A stretch of DNA of 64,000 nt from the NCBI RefSeq assembly GCF_003432485.1, contig NZ_QVNQ01000002.1, forward strand, positions 682,001 to 746,000, read 5' to 3'. A program made the translations under genes and the position numbers. Under the pieces are notes generated by a model. That model was not told the origin of the DNA and did no database searches. It saw only the letters and a program-made list of their open reading frames with translations. This document shows positions 20,278-29,649 of this stretch, one piece after another. The DNA is from Actinomadura spongiicola. GTDB lineage: Bacteria; Actinomycetota; Actinomycetes; Streptosporangiales; Streptosporangiaceae. Each line of letters opens with the position of its first letter. The stretch's first letter is position 1.

Positions 20278-21501
20278 ATGCTCCGGTCCTCCCTCCCGCG
20301 CGGAGACGACCCCCGGCGGACCTCCCGCGACCGGGGGCCCGGTCGGCTGCTGCGCGGCGCCGCCATCGCCACGGCGATCATCTGCGCGTACGGGGCGGGC
20401 CTGGTGAGCGGCTCGGGCTCGCAGCGGCACTCCGCCGCCGCGCAGGGGTCCGTCCTCGACGAGGCCGCCGCGAAGATCAACAGCAGGACGGCGCGGCCGG
20501 TCGACCGCGGCGACCTCGACCGCGCCGCCATCGAGGGCATGCTGCGCGGCCTCGACGACAGGTGGGCGCGCTACTACTCCGCCCGCGAGTACGACGACGT
20601 CGAAGGGCGCCTGACCGGCGAGTACAGCGGCGTCGGCCTGTGGCTCGGCGGCGCCGAGGAGGACGGCGCGCGGGTGCTGGTCGCCAGCGTCCAGCCCGGC
20701 ACCGCCGCCGCGCGTGCCGGTGTGCTCGCCGGAGACGTCGTCACCGCCGTCGGGAAGGTGTCCGTGGACGGCTGGAACGTCGAACGGGTCGCGAAGGCGC
20801 TTCGAGGACACCCGGAGCGACCCGTCGAACTAACCGTCGAACGCGACCGTCGAACAAGACGGTTCCAACTCGTCCGCACACCGGTCCCCGCAGGAGACGT
20901 CACCGTGACCGACCTCCCCGAACAGGCCCGGATGATCCGCGTCGGCGCCTTCACCCGCGGGACGGGACGGCGGGTCCGCGCCGCCGTCACCGGGCGAGAA
21001 CAGTCGCGGCGCCCCCCGAGCGGTGTCCTGCTCGACCTGCGCGGCAACCCGGGCGGGCTGCTGGACGAGGCCGTCGAGACGGCGTCGGCGTTCCTGCCCG
21101 GCGGGCCCGTCGTGACGTACGAGCCGCGCGGAAGGCCCGTCCAGAAACGCGCGGTCACCAGGCCCGGCGACGGAACGACGCCGCTCGTCGTGCTCGTCGA
21201 CGCGGGCACCGCCAGCGCCGCCGAGATCGTCGCGGGGTCCCTGCGCGACCGCGACCGTGCCGTGATCATAGGATCGCGTACGTACGGGAAGGGGTCCGTG
21301 CAGGAGCCCGTTCATCTCTCCGACGGGTCGGTGGTCGAGCTGACCGTCGGTCGCTACCGCACCCCCGGCGGCCGTAACCTCGACGGGGTCGGGATCGAAC
21401 CCGACGTGGCGGTCTCCGCCGACCGTCCCCCCGAGGAGGCCGAGCGGCGCGCCCGGACGGTGCTGCGCGGCCTGCACGCGACGCTCCCGGACGAAGACTG
21501 A
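20278..21501 (+). CDS. S41-family C-terminal processing peptidase with PDZ domain
   Basis: This is a 407-residue membrane-anchored serine protease acting outside the cytoplasm. A basic N-terminus is followed by one membrane helix (about 24-42). A PDZ domain (about 110-200, with the loop GVGLWLGG and [15 protein letters not shown]) comes next, then the S41 core. The catalytic Ser is at 313 in [10 protein letters not shown] and the Lys at 338 in [10 protein letters not shown]. The 25-residue spacing equals that of known Ctp/Prc enzymes. It likely trims the C-termini of exported proteins. smpB follows after 38 bp and may share the transcript, as is common in actinobacteria. Confidence 0.92.
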   Translation: MLRSSLPRGDDPRRTSRDRGPGRLLRGAAIATAIICAYGAGLVSGSGSQRHSAAAQGSVLDEAAAKINSRTARPVDRGDLDRAAIEGMLRGLDDRWARYYSAREYDDVEGRLTGEYSGVGLWLGGAEEDGARVLVASVQPGTAAARAGVLAGDVVTAVGKVSVDGWNVERVAKALRGHPERPVELTVERDRRTRRFQLVRTPVPAGDVTVTDLPEQARMIRVGAFTRGTGRRVRAAVTGREQSRRPPSGVLLDLRGNPGGLLDEAVETASAFLPGGPVVTYEPRGRPVQKRAVTRPGDGTTPLVVLVDAGTASAAEIVAGSLRDRDRAVIIGSRTYGKGSVQEPVHLSDGSVVELTVGRYRTPGGRNLDGVGIEPDVAVSADRPPEEAERRARTVLRGLHATLPDED

Positions 21502-21539
21502 GACCGCCTGGCGAGGGACTCCGGACAAGGACTGAGGAC

Positions 21540-22031
21540 GTGGCACGGGACACCGGGCGCAAGAAGGACACCGGGCAGAGGCTCATAGCCCAGAACAAAC
21601 GGGCCCGCTACGACTACCACATCGACGACACGTGGGAGGCGGGCATGGTGCTCATGGGCACCGAGGTGAAGGCGCTGCGCGCCGGCCGCGCCTCCCTCGT
21701 CGACGGCTACGCCCACGTGATGGACGGGGAGGTGTGGCTGGAGAACGTCCACATCCCCGAGTACACGCAGGGCACCTGGACGAACCACGCCCCGCGGCGG
21801 CGCCGCAAGCTGCTGCTGCACCGCCGCGAGATCCAGAAGATCATCGCGAAGTCGGCCGAGCCCGGCTGGACGCTGATTCCGCTGGCCCTGTACTTCAAGG
21901 ACGGCAAGGCGAAGGTCGAGATCGGACTGGCCCGTGGTAAGAAGGCGTACGACAAACGCCAGGCCATCGCCAAGCGGGAAGCCGACCGGGAGATGCAGAA
22001 GGCCGCGGCGGCGCGGTTCAGGAGACGGTGA
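21540..22031 (+). CDS. smpB: SsrA-binding protein SmpB
   Basis: SmpB binds tmRNA and delivers it to stalled ribosomes. The 163 residues carry the family blocks [34 protein letters not shown] and [10 protein letters not shown], and a basic C-terminal tail ([19 protein letters not shown]). The start is GTG. Its RNA partner ssrA lies 2.25 kb downstream on the same strand, with one penicillin-binding-protein-like gene between. It overlaps nothing and leads into the next gene after 3 bp. Confidence 0.96.
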   Translation: MARDTGRKKDTGQRLIAQNKRARYDYHIDDTWEAGMVLMGTEVKALRAGRASLVDGYAHVMDGEVWLENVHIPEYTQGTWTNHAPRRRRKLLLHRREIQKIIAKSAEPGWTLIPLALYFKDGKAKVEIGLARGKKAYDKRQAIAKREADREMQKAAAARFRRR

Positions 22032-22034
22032 AAG

Positions 22035-23960
22035 GTGCCGATGACCAACCGGAGGCGGGTCCCCAGGGGGACGTGGACGCGCTGGCGCCGGGCGGCGTCG
22101 TTCGCGACCTGCGGTGCCCTGGTCGCGTCCCTGACGACGGGCTGCTGGGCCGAACCGTCCGCGATGCCCGCCGTCCGCGACTTCCTCATCGCCTGGCAGG
22201 TCGGCAACTACGAGGCCGCCGCCGACCGCACCGTCGGCGTCGACCGGAGCCAGGTCGAGGACGCGCTCAGCCGCGTCCGGCAGCAGCTCGACGCCGCGTC
22301 CCTGCGGCTGTCCCTCGGCACCGGGGTCCCCGGCAGCGACGTCGACCAGATCGTCAAGAAGGACGACGAGGCCGACGCCCGGTTCACCGTGAAGATCGAC
22401 CTCGGTGAGAACGGCCAGCCGTGGGAGTATCCGGGGCTGATGCACCTCAAGCGCGTCGGCGGCAAGTGGAAGGTCATCTGGAGCCCGTCCATCATCCACA
22501 CCAAGCTCAAACCCGGACAGCGGCTCGCCGTCGTGACCGAGGTCCCGGAGCGCGCCCCCATCACCGACACCGAGGGCCACCCCATCCTCAACCAGGTCAA
22601 CGCCTACATGGTCGGCGTGTACCCCGGGCAGCTCGCCGACCCGCAGAAGACCCTCGACCTTCTCGCCAAACAGGCCAAGATCGACGGTGGTCGCCGGTTG
22701 GACGCCGAACGTCTCCTCGGCCGCGTCCGCTCCGCCCCACCGCAGGACTTCCTGCCGCTGTTGACCCTCCAGGTCCCCGAGAACAACCAGCTCATCCAGC
22801 GGCTCAACCGCGTCCCCGGCATCCAGTTCCAGGGCGTCACGTCCCCCATCGCTCCCGCCTACGCGCCCGAACTCGTCGGCAACCTCGGCCCCGCCACCGC
22901 CGACCGCCTCCAGCAGGTCGGCGCCCCCTACCAGCCGGGCGACACCATCGGCGTCAGCGGCATCCAGTTCCTCCAGCAACGGCGCCTCGCCGGCACACCC
23001 ACCGTCCGCGTCGTCGCGCAGGACGAAACGGGCAAGAACACCGAGGAACTGCGCTCCTGGCCGGGTCAGAAACCGCAGGAAGTCCAGACCACCCTCAATC
23101 CCGGCTACCAGCGCCGCACCGACCTGGCGCTCAAAGGCCTGCGGTACCCGGCCTCCATGGTCGTGGTGCGTCCCAGCACCGGTGAGATCTTCGCCGTCTC
23201 CAACCACGGGACGGAAGGCCGCAACCTCGCGTTCGAAGGCAGCTACCCGCCCGGACTGACCTTCGGGATCGTGTCCGCCGAGGCCCTGTTCTCCAAGGCG
23301 GGAGTGAACCAGGCCACCAAGACGACCTGCCCCGCCAACGCCACCGTCGGCAACATGACGTTCACCAACAAGGCCCGCCGCGACGGGACCTTCGCCACCC
23401 ACTTCGCCGCGTCCTGCAAGACCACCCTCGCCCAGCTCAGCAACCGGCTCGACGCCCAGACCCTCCTCAAAGAGGCGGGCCTGTTCGGCGTCGGCCAGAA
23501 CTGGGGCCTGACCGTCCCCGCGTTCACCGGCTCCGTCCCCGTCCCCACCAACGACGCCGAGAAGGCCGCCGCCATGATCGGCGAAGGGAACGTCCGGGTC
23601 AGCCCCCTCACCATGGCCCTCGTCGCCGCCGCCGCCCAGAACGGCACCTGGAAGCCCCCCTACGTCCTCAAGGGGATCTCCAAGCCCGGCCAAACGCCCC
23701 CGCCCCAAAGCCTCCCCCCCGAACCCGTCGCCGACCTCAAACAAGTCCTCACCCGCACCGCCAAACACGGCAACGCCCGCGGCGCCCGCGTCACCGGCGA
23801 CACCGTCGGCGTCGCCGCCCCCGTCACCTACAAGGACGGCGACCGCACCAGAACCATCTCCTGGTTCGTCGGCTCCAGCGGCGACCGCGCCTTCGCCATC
23901 GCCGTCGAAGGCCTCGTCTACACCCCCGAGATCGCCGCGACCTTCCTCCGCGGACGCTAG
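22035..23960 (+). CDS. Penicillin-binding-protein-like lipoprotein without catalytic residues
   Basis: The fold order is that of a class B penicillin-binding protein with an NTF2-like MecA_N domain (about 45-160), a dimerisation region, and a transpeptidase domain from about 375. A lipoprotein-type signal ends at SLTTGC. All three transpeptidase motifs are broken: the SxxK position reads YPPGLTFG (Leu408 and Gly411 in place of Ser and Lys), the SxN region reads SCKTTLA, and the KTG region reads GDTVGV. It cannot be a working transpeptidase; it may bind glycan or division partners as a pseudo-enzyme. GGAGACGG at 22021-22028 supports GTG 22035; ATG 22041 is possible. It starts 3 bp after smpB. 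Confidence 0.85.
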   Translation: MPMTNRRRVPRGTWTRWRRAASFATCGALVASLTTGCWAEPSAMPAVRDFLIAWQVGNYEAAADRTVGVDRSQVEDALSRVRQQLDAASLRLSLGTGVPGSDVDQIVKKDDEADARFTVKIDLGENGQPWEYPGLMHLKRVGGKWKVIWSPSIIHTKLKPGQRLAVVTEVPERAPITDTEGHPILNQVNAYMVGVYPGQLADPQKTLDLLAKQAKIDGGRRLDAERLLGRVRSAPPQDFLPLLTLQVPENNQLIQRLNRVPGIQFQGVTSPIAPAYAPELVGNLGPATADRLQQVGAPYQPGDTIGVSGIQFLQQRRLAGTPTVRVVAQDETGKNTEELRSWPGQKPQEVQTTLNPGYQRRTDLALKGLRYPASMVVVRPSTGEIFAVSNHGTEGRNLAFEGSYPPGLTFGIVSAEALFSKAGVNQATKTTCPANATVGNMTFTNKARRDGTFATHFAASCKTTLAQLSNRLDAQTLLKEAGLFGVGQNWGLTVPAFTGSVPVPTNDAEKAAAMIGEGNVRVSPLTMALVAAAAQNGTWKPPYVLKGISKPGQTPPPQSLPPEPVADLKQVLTRTAKHGNARGARVTGDTVGVAAPVTYKDGDRTRTISWFVGSSGDRAFAIAVEGLVYTPEIAATFLRGR

Positions 23961-24041
23961 CCCGACCAGCCGTGTTACGGCTTTGTGATCTCTTTACTCA
24001 ACGTGCGCAACCACCCGTCGCCCGCAGGCGTCTTTACGGGT

Positions 24042-24077
24042 GACTGAGACTCCGCTAGGGGGGTTGCGGACTCAGTC
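24042..24077 (+). terminator. Hairpin downstream of the pseudo-penicillin-binding-protein gene
   Basis: GACTGAG and CTCCGC pair with GCGGA and CTCAGTC, leaving a 2-nt bulge and a G-rich loop. It lies about 80 bp after the stop and is a likely transcript end for the smpB operon. Confidence 0.5.
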
Positions 24078-24148
24078 GCCGTGATGAGACCAGAGCCTCG
24101 TCTCGGGGGAGGCTCTGCCGTCCGGACCGGCCCGACCCTGCCGGTCGA

Positions 24149-24183
24149 CCCCGGTGGGCGCGCCAAGCGCACGCCCACCGGGG
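24149..24183 (+). terminator. Strong hairpin before ssrA
   Basis: CCCCGGTGGGCG pairs perfectly (12 bp) with CGCCCACCGGGG across an 11-nt loop. It stands 99 bp before the tmRNA 5' end and would insulate ssrA from upstream transcription. The ssrA promoter should lie between here and 24282, but I cannot pick its boxes with confidence. Confidence 0.6.
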
Positions 24184-24282
24184 TTCACGTGTCTCCACGG
24201 GAATTCCGTTGCCCCCTCACCCGTTGTCCTTGTAACGTCATCGTGCGGACGTCCCCGGACGCCCGCTTTGACAACTGAACAT

Positions 24283-24652
24283 GGGGGTGACCGGCTTCGA
24301 CTTCGGTCGTTCGAGCCAGGGGAAGCGGGTCGAGGGTTGCTGTCGTGACCTCGTAAATCCTGTGACAGCAAACCAATAACTGCCAACAAGAAGCAGTCCG
24401 AGTTCGCCCTCGCCGCCTGAGCGAGGAGCGAACTCTGTCAGCCCGGGAGCGTCTCCGACCCGGGGCCTGGCATCGTAAGGAGACTCCACCTGTGAGCCCG
24501 GTCGCGGGGCCCACAGGAACACCGAACAGCGACTGAGTCCGTCGGCGACACGCCTGCGTGAGCGCCGGGACTGAGAAAACGCCAAGCAGGCTGCACCCGG
24601 AGAAGCCCTGACCCATCACCGAAGGACGCGGGTTCGATTCCCGCCACCTCCA
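24283..24652 (+). ncRNA. ssrA: Transfer-messenger RNA (tmRNA)
   Basis: tmRNA rescues stalled ribosomes and tags the unfinished protein for proteolysis. The 5' end GGGGGTGACCGGCTTCGAC and the 3' end GGTTCGATTCCCGCCACCTC are diagnostic. GGGGGTG pairs with CACCTCC as a 7-bp acceptor stem, followed by discriminator A; the CCA end is not encoded. The tag reading frame begins at GCC AAC AAG and runs to TGA, giving ANKKQSEFALAA, with the canonical ALAA protease signal. The mature RNA is about 370 nt. smpB lies upstream on the same strand. Confidence 0.96.
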
Positions 24653-24654
24653 CT

Positions 24655-25180
24655 CTGGGCGACGTGTGCTCGGCGCTTTTGGCGCCTTCGCCGCGTCGTT
24701 CCGTTCTGTCTATCTGGGGGGCGACCCCCAGACCCCCGGTGTGGGGGCTCCGCCCCCACGCCCCCTGCCGGTGCGGGTTGTTGTTTGGGCGCCTGTAGCT
24801 GTGGTCTAGGACCAGCTAGCGGCTCCGCCGCTGCAATCTGGGCGACGTGTGCTCGCCGGCCGCTTTGCGGTCGGCTTCGCTGCGTCGTTTCGTTCTGTTT
24901 TCTGGGGGGCGACCCCCACGCCCCTTGTCGGTGCGGGTTGTTGTTTGGGCACCTGTGGCTGCGGTTTAGGACCAGTTAGCGGCTCCGCCGCTGCGCTCTG
25001 GGCGATGTGTGCTCGCCGGCCGCTTTGCGGTCGGCTTCGCTGCGTCGTTTCGTTCTGTTTTCTGGGGGGCGACCCCCAGGCCCCCGGTGTGGGGGCTTCG
25101 CCCCTACGCCCCTTGTCGGTGCGGGTTGTTGTTTGGGCGCCTGTAGCTGTGGTCTAGGACCAGTTAGCGGCTCCGCCGCT
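24655..25180. repeat. Three tandem repeats immediately downstream of ssrA
   Basis: Units at 24655-24837, 24838-24997 and 24998-25180 (183, 160 and 183 bp) each start CTGGGCGAnGTGTGCTC and end AGCGGCTCCGCCGCT. The middle unit lacks about 23 bp around the GGTGTGGGGGCTCCGCCCC hairpin. Each unit contains GGGGGGCGACCCCC and the hairpin AGCGGC-TCC-GCCGCT. The first unit starts two bases past the tmRNA 3' end, so the array may serve as its terminator and processing region. Open frames here read only repeat-derived sequence and are not genes. Confidence 0.88.
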
Positions 25181-25855
25181 TCTGGTCCTTTGTCGTTTTC
25201 CTGGGTGATTCGGGGGCCTCGACGTGGGGCTCCTTTACGCCCCCTGCCCGGTGCGGGTTTGCTGAGATCCGGGGGCCTTGGATTCCGGTTGGGGCTCCGT
25301 CCCACGTCCCCGGATGGTGCGGGTTGTTGCGGAGGTATCTGTAGGGCGGCGTGGGTCAGCGCCGGCGCTTGGCTGCTGGTCTGCCGCACCTGCGCGGGTT
25401 CCGGACGCTGCCGAACAGGCCCGGGAACAACGTTCGGACGTTCCTGGCCAGACGATCTCTTCGCCGGTGATCGGGGCGACGCGAGACCCGCCAACCGGCC
25501 CCCGCCTTCGGGCGCGACCGGAGACAGGCGCCCTTTTCCGGCGGACGCATGCTCGTCGCGTTGACCTCCAGCACTCCGACCTCCAGGTCGATGACCTCCG
25601 CGCGATAGGACATTTCAGGGCCGCCTTGGCATCGCAGCCGCCACAGTTAGGTGACGAGCGGGATCATCTCGGAGTCCGTTCGGCTCCCCGGACGCCTGCT
25701 AGGCAGGCGCACCGGCTCGTGATCCTGGGTAGGTTCAGGCCTCCTCCGCGCAGTCGCCTCTTATGAGACGAGCGATGTGCGCGCTTGCCGGGAACGCGGC
25801 GAGCGATCAGTAGCGTTACGGGTGAGCCGCGCCTACCGATCGAGGGAGTCCGTTC
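25181..25855. other. Intergenic region with decayed repeats, no recognised gene
   Basis: From 25181 to about 25345 there are two degenerate echoes of the upstream repeat (GGGGCTCC...CCCC...GGTGCGGGTT). From 25350 to 25855 several overlapping frames are open on both strands, but none has a plausible start with a ribosome site, a recognisable domain or consistent third-position GC. I see nothing else. The last 20 bp carry the ribosome site GAGGGAG of the Nudix gene. Confidence 0.55.
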
Positions 25856-26380
25856 GTGCGCTGGAAGGTTCATTCGGAGAAGCCGCTCTACAGCGATCCC
25901 TGGCTCGACATCCGCCTCGCCGACGTTGAGATCACGGGCGGTCGGCACCTGGCGCACCGTGTGATCCGGTCGGCCGCGGGAGCGGGCGCGGTCGTGGTCG
26001 ACTCGGACCGGCGGGTTCTGCTTTTGTGGCGGCATCGCTTCATCACCGACGCATGGGGCTACGAGATCCCTATCGGTGGCCTCGGAGACGGAGAGGCACC
26101 CGAGGCGGCCGCCGCCCGCGAGGTCGAAGAGGAGACCGGGTGGAGGCCCGGCCCGCTGCGTCCGCTCACCATCGTGCATCCCACCCCGGGCATCAGTGAC
26201 AGCCGCCACTTCATCTACTGGGCGGACGGCGCCACCCATATCGGCTCGCCGACCGAGGACTGGGAGGCCGAGCGTATCGAGTGGGTGCCCCTGGCAGACG
26301 TTCGTGGGTTGGTCGAGGCCGGGAAAATCGTCAGTGGCACCAGTATGGCCGCGCTGCTGCTGGCCGCGAACATGCCCTGA
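25856..26380 (+). CDS. Nudix hydrolase
   Basis: Nudix enzymes hydrolyse nucleoside diphosphates linked to another moiety. The Nudix box is complete at residues 74-96: Gly74, Glu80, then REVEEETGW with Arg88, Glu89, Glu92 and Glu93. The 174-residue protein has a conserved N-terminal beta region (WKVHSEKPLYSDPWLDIRLADV) similar to the ADP-ribose pyrophosphatase / NudF-like branch, which also has a Trp- and Arg-rich substrate site (LLLWRHRFI). GTG is chosen with GAGGGAG upstream. No neighbour indicates a substrate. Confidence 0.9.
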   Translation: MRWKVHSEKPLYSDPWLDIRLADVEITGGRHLAHRVIRSAAGAGAVVVDSDRRVLLLWRHRFITDAWGYEIPIGGLGDGEAPEAAAAREVEEETGWRPGPLRPLTIVHPTPGISDSRHFIYWADGATHIGSPTEDWEAERIEWVPLADVRGLVEAGKIVSGTSMAALLLAANMP

Positions 26381-26814
26381 CCGCAGGACGCTTCAGCGTC
26401 GCTCGCACGCCGGTACTCCGGGCCGCGGAGGGAGGGGTGAGCCCGGGTGGTTCGCCAGCACGCTGGAGCACCGCCGGTGGACAGGCGGCGCGCGGGTCGT
26501 TCGTCGTGCCTCGGGGCGGCCGTCTGCGTCTCGGCTTCGAACGCTGGCTCGGCTGCCAGGTTGCGGGTCCCCCCTCCATCCCATGCCGGGGCCGACGGCC
26601 AGTGTGGATCTGACGCGTTCGGGTTCTCTGCGTGGCGTGGGGGTGGGCCGCCGTCGCGTATGGCTGGAACCGGACTGATCTGGCGTTACTGATGTGTCAC
26701 TTCGGCGGAGGTGTCGTTGTGTGATTGGTTGCCTACTCTTTGTGTAGGGGTTGGGTTGGAGGGCTTTGAGTGCGCTGTGACGCGCTCGGGCGTGTGAAGG
26801 GGCAGGTGGCGACG
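26381..26814. other. Intergenic region, likely promoter of the secreted protein
   Basis: No gene is supported in this 434-bp stretch. Its last 130 bp (26685-26770) are clearly less GC-rich than the rest, with a small hairpin CCTAC-TCTTTGT-GTAGG at about 26731-26747. The promoter of the downstream secreted protein is probably there. Confidence 0.4.
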
Positions 26815-27414
26815 ATGGGGAACGTGCGGCAGGTCGCGTTGGGGTGGGCGCGGGTGGGGGTCGTGATGGTCAGCGGGCTGTGTGCCCTCGTGGTGGCGCC
26901 GGTGAGTGCGGTGGCCGCAGGGCCGGAACGTCACTGCGTGGTGTCCGTGGGCGATCGCGAGGCGCGGTGTTTCGGTGGTTTCCGGGAGGCGCTCGCCGAA
27001 GCCACTGCCGGGCGGATCACCGATGCGCCTGGGAACGCGGCTGCCGCAGCGGCTGATCGGGTGCTGGAGCGCCGTATCAATGCGCTGGCCGCCGAGCGGG
27101 GCGGCAGTGCTCTCAGGGAGGGGTATGTGCTGTCGATCGAGTACCAGCACGAGAACTTCGGCGGGTCTTCGATCATCTTCACGGGGTACCGGGGATGCGA
27201 CGGGATCGACGACGGCATCGTCGAGTTCGAATACGCCGACCTGGCTCCGATCGGATGGAACGACACGATCTCCTCGTTCAGGACGTACAGCGACTGCCGG
27301 GTGAGGCACTTCGAGCACCCGCACTTCGTGACCCCGCGGACCGTGTTCCAGACGACTCTCAGCTACATCGGCAGCCTGATGAACGACCGGGCCTCATCCC
27401 TTCAGTGGACCTGA
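26815..27414 (+). CDS. Secreted beta/gamma-crystallin-like protein
   Basis: From ATG 26815 the product is 199 residues with a clear Sec signal: basic start, hydrophobic VGVVMVSGLCALVVAPVSAV and cleavage after AVAA. The mature part begins HCVVSVGDREARCFGGFREA, then a helical region. A C-terminal part (YQHENFGGSSIIFTG, then GWNDTISSFRTYSDC) looks like Greek-key beta/gamma-crystallin motifs and ends NDRASSLQW. Many actinomycete secreted proteins share this plan and are often listed near peptidase-inhibitor I36 proteins. Two cysteine pairs probably form disulfides. A GTG at 26770 is an alternative start. The role is extracellular and unknown. Confidence 0.8.
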   Translation: MGNVRQVALGWARVGVVMVSGLCALVVAPVSAVAAGPERHCVVSVGDREARCFGGFREALAEATAGRITDAPGNAAAAAADRVLERRINALAAERGGSALREGYVLSIEYQHENFGGSSIIFTGYRGCDGIDDGIVEFEYADLAPIGWNDTISSFRTYSDCRVRHFEHPHFVTPRTVFQTTLSYIGSLMNDRASSLQWT

Positions 27415-27507
27415 CCAGACGGGATTGTGTGCACGGGCCTTGACGCCGTAGGGCTGTGCTGAGTGTTGCCGGTCCGGTAGTGGGGTGGCCGTCGGACGAC
27501 ATGGAAT

Positions 27508-29493
27508 TCAGATGATGTTGGCTTCGGCCAGCCAGCGCCAAAGTTCGTCTTGGTGGACGACCTTGACGCCGAGTTTTTCGGCCTTCGTGGTCTTGGCGGC
27601 ACCCACGTTGTCGCCTGCGAGCAGGTAGTCGGTGTTGGCCGAGACCGAGGAGGCGGTTGTCGCCGCTGCCTGTTCGACCAGGCGGGTGACGTCCGGGCGG
27701 CTTATCTTGGCACCCGAGCGCGGGTCGGTGAAGGCGCCGGTGATCACTACTGAGCTGCCCTTCAAGGGGGAGTCGCCCGCGGCCGCCGTGTCGACCGGAC
27801 GGTCCTCGTCCAGGACGTCGAGGTTCACGCCGCGTTCGCGAAGGGCCGCGATCTCCTGTTGGACCTCCGGGCGGGTGAAGAAGGCCGCGATGCTCTCGGC
27901 GGCCTTCGGGCCGATGTCGCGGATCGCCACCAGGTCGTCGACCGTCGCCGCCGCGACGTCTTCGACGCGTTCGTAGCCGGCGAGGCACAGGCGTTTGGCC
28001 GTGCCTTCGGAGGCCATCGGGATCGCCAGGCCGATCAGTGCCCGGCGCAGCCCCATGTTCTTGGAGGACGCGATCGAATCGACCATGTTCTTGGCGCTGA
28101 CCTCGCCCATCCGTTCGTAGTCGAGCAGCTGGTCGGTCGTGAGGTCGTAGAAGTCGCTTCGGCGTTTCAGCACGCCGTCCTCGGCGAGCTTCTCGATCCA
28201 CGTGTTGCCGACGCCCTCCATGTCGGCCGCCGGGCGGGACGCCCAGTGCATCAACCGGCGCGTCGCCTGCGCCGGGCACTGGAGGTTCAGGCACCAGCGT
28301 TCCTCGCCGGTGCCGCGGACCTCCAGTTCGGAACCGCACGACGGGCAGTGCGTCGGCGGGACGATCTCGACCTCCGTCCCGTCGCGCCGCTCGGGCAGCG
28401 ACCGGCCCGCGAACGGGATCACGTCGCCGCGGCGGACGACCGCGACCGTGTCACCGATCCGCAGGTCGCGCTCCCGGATCAGCCGGGGATTGTGCAGGGT
28501 GATGTTCTCCACCGTCACGCCGCCGACGAACACCGGCGCGACCTTCGCACGCGGCGGAACACGGCCGATCTTGCCGACCGGCCACTCCACCGACAGCAGC
28601 GTCGTCAGCTTCTCCTCCGGCGGATACTTGAACGCGATGGCCCCGCGCGGCTCGGCGCTGTTGAAGCCCGCCGCGCCGAACGCCGCCGGCTCGTGCAGCC
28701 GGACGACCGCGCCGTCGATCTCGTAGTCGAGCCCGTCGCGGCGGTCGCCGATCTCGGCGATCGCGTCCATCACCTCGTCGGCGGTGGCGCACACGTACTG
28801 GGCGACCGGCTCGAAACCCGCCGGGATCTCCACGGCGGCGCCCTCGCGGTCGGCGCCGAACGCGAAGAAGCGCAGCAGGCGCTTCGCCTGCGCGGCGGCT
28901 TCGGGATCCTTCAGGACGAGGGTTCCGGCGGCGCCTGAGCGGGGATTGGTCAGAATCTTGTCCGGGTGCGCCTCGTTGTAGGCGGCCCACACCGAACGCA
29001 GCATCACCGCCTCGCCGCGGACCTCGACGCGTCCAGGCGCGTCGATCGTGGTCGGCAGTCCCGGGATCACGTGCCGGACCTTCTCGGTGACCAGTTCGCC
29101 GACCGCGCCGGTGCCGCGCGTGGCGACGTAGTCGAGCTTCCCGTCGGTGTAGACGACGCTGAGCGAGAGCCCGTCGAGTTTCTCCGACACCCGGAACACC
29201 TGGCCGCCGAAACGGTCACAGAAGGCGCGGATCTGCTCGTCGGTCGTCGCCTTCGCCAGCGAGAGCATCGGACGGGCGTGGCGGACGGTCGGACCGGTGA
29301 GTTCCGCCGGCGCGTTGACCTTGCCGAGCGGGCTGTCGGTGGGCTCCAGGTCCGGATGCTCCGCGACGAGCGCCGCCAACTCGTCCTTCAACGCGTCGAA
29401 ATCCGCGTCCGGGACGGGGCTCTCGCCCTTGCCGTAGTACAGGTCGTTCAGCCGCCTGACCTCGGCGACCAGCTCCGCGATGCGTTCTCTCAC
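27508..29493 (-). CDS. ligA: NAD-dependent DNA ligase, divergent form
   Basis: The enzyme seals nicks in DNA using NAD+. Of the 661 residues, the adenylation domain has the nucleophile Lys105 in SEKLDGLSLS, the OB fold follows, and a zinc finger has four Cys (CPSC near the start, CLNLQC later). Helix-hairpin-helix repeats (IRDIGPKAAESIAAFF) and a C-terminal BRCT domain (SVVITGAFTDPRSG) complete it. Several normally invariant stretches differ from housekeeping LigA: RGTGAVGE for RGDGxxGE, and NPRSGAAGTL for NPRNAAAGSL. It could be a second, specialised ligase. GAGG 7 nt upstream favours GTG 29493 over GTG 29499. Confidence 0.88.
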   Translation of the reverse strand: MRERIAELVAEVRRLNDLYYGKGESPVPDADFDALKDELAALVAEHPDLEPTDSPLGKVNAPAELTGPTVRHARPMLSLAKATTDEQIRAFCDRFGGQVFRVSEKLDGLSLSVVYTDGKLDYVATRGTGAVGELVTEKVRHVIPGLPTTIDAPGRVEVRGEAVMLRSVWAAYNEAHPDKILTNPRSGAAGTLVLKDPEAAAQAKRLLRFFAFGADREGAAVEIPAGFEPVAQYVCATADEVMDAIAEIGDRRDGLDYEIDGAVVRLHEPAAFGAAGFNSAEPRGAIAFKYPPEEKLTTLLSVEWPVGKIGRVPPRAKVAPVFVGGVTVENITLHNPRLIRERDLRIGDTVAVVRRGDVIPFAGRSLPERRDGTEVEIVPPTHCPSCGSELEVRGTGEERWCLNLQCPAQATRRLMHWASRPAADMEGVGNTWIEKLAEDGVLKRRSDFYDLTTDQLLDYERMGEVSAKNMVDSIASSKNMGLRRALIGLAIPMASEGTAKRLCLAGYERVEDVAAATVDDLVAIRDIGPKAAESIAAFFTRPEVQQEIAALRERGVNLDVLDEDRPVDTAAAGDSPLKGSSVVITGAFTDPRSGAKISRPDVTRLVEQAAATTASSVSANTDYLLAGDNVGAAKTTKAEKLGVKVVHQDELWRWLAEANII

Positions 29494-29649
29494 GTCCACA
29501 CCTCGATTAAACGTGATACCACCGACAGTCGACTTTCCCTGGGGTGCGCCGAACGGGACGAGGCTGGGGTACCATGCATCGGACTGCTGTAGTTCGTTAC
29601 CTGAAAAGCTGTTCGGTTGAACGGATGGCACCCCCTGGAGGTGACGCAT

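Noticed and set aside
21354..23768. An 804-codon minus-strand frame
   Set aside because: It is antisense to smpB and the penicillin-binding-protein-like gene; no start signal or domain.
24640..24700. Integration (att) site of a mobile element at the tmRNA 3' end
   Set aside because: tmRNA ends are common integration sites, but no integrase gene or second copy of the RNA end is visible; the following repeats do not duplicate tmRNA sequence.
24655..25180. CRISPR array
   Set aside because: Units are 160-183 bp and almost wholly repeated, with no short repeat/unique spacer alternation and no cas genes.
25356..25613. 85-codon minus-strand ORF beginning MSYRAEVIDLEVGV
   Set aside because: The start looks protein-like for about 20 residues, but the rest is Arg/Pro-rich with no domain or ribosome site; too weak to call.
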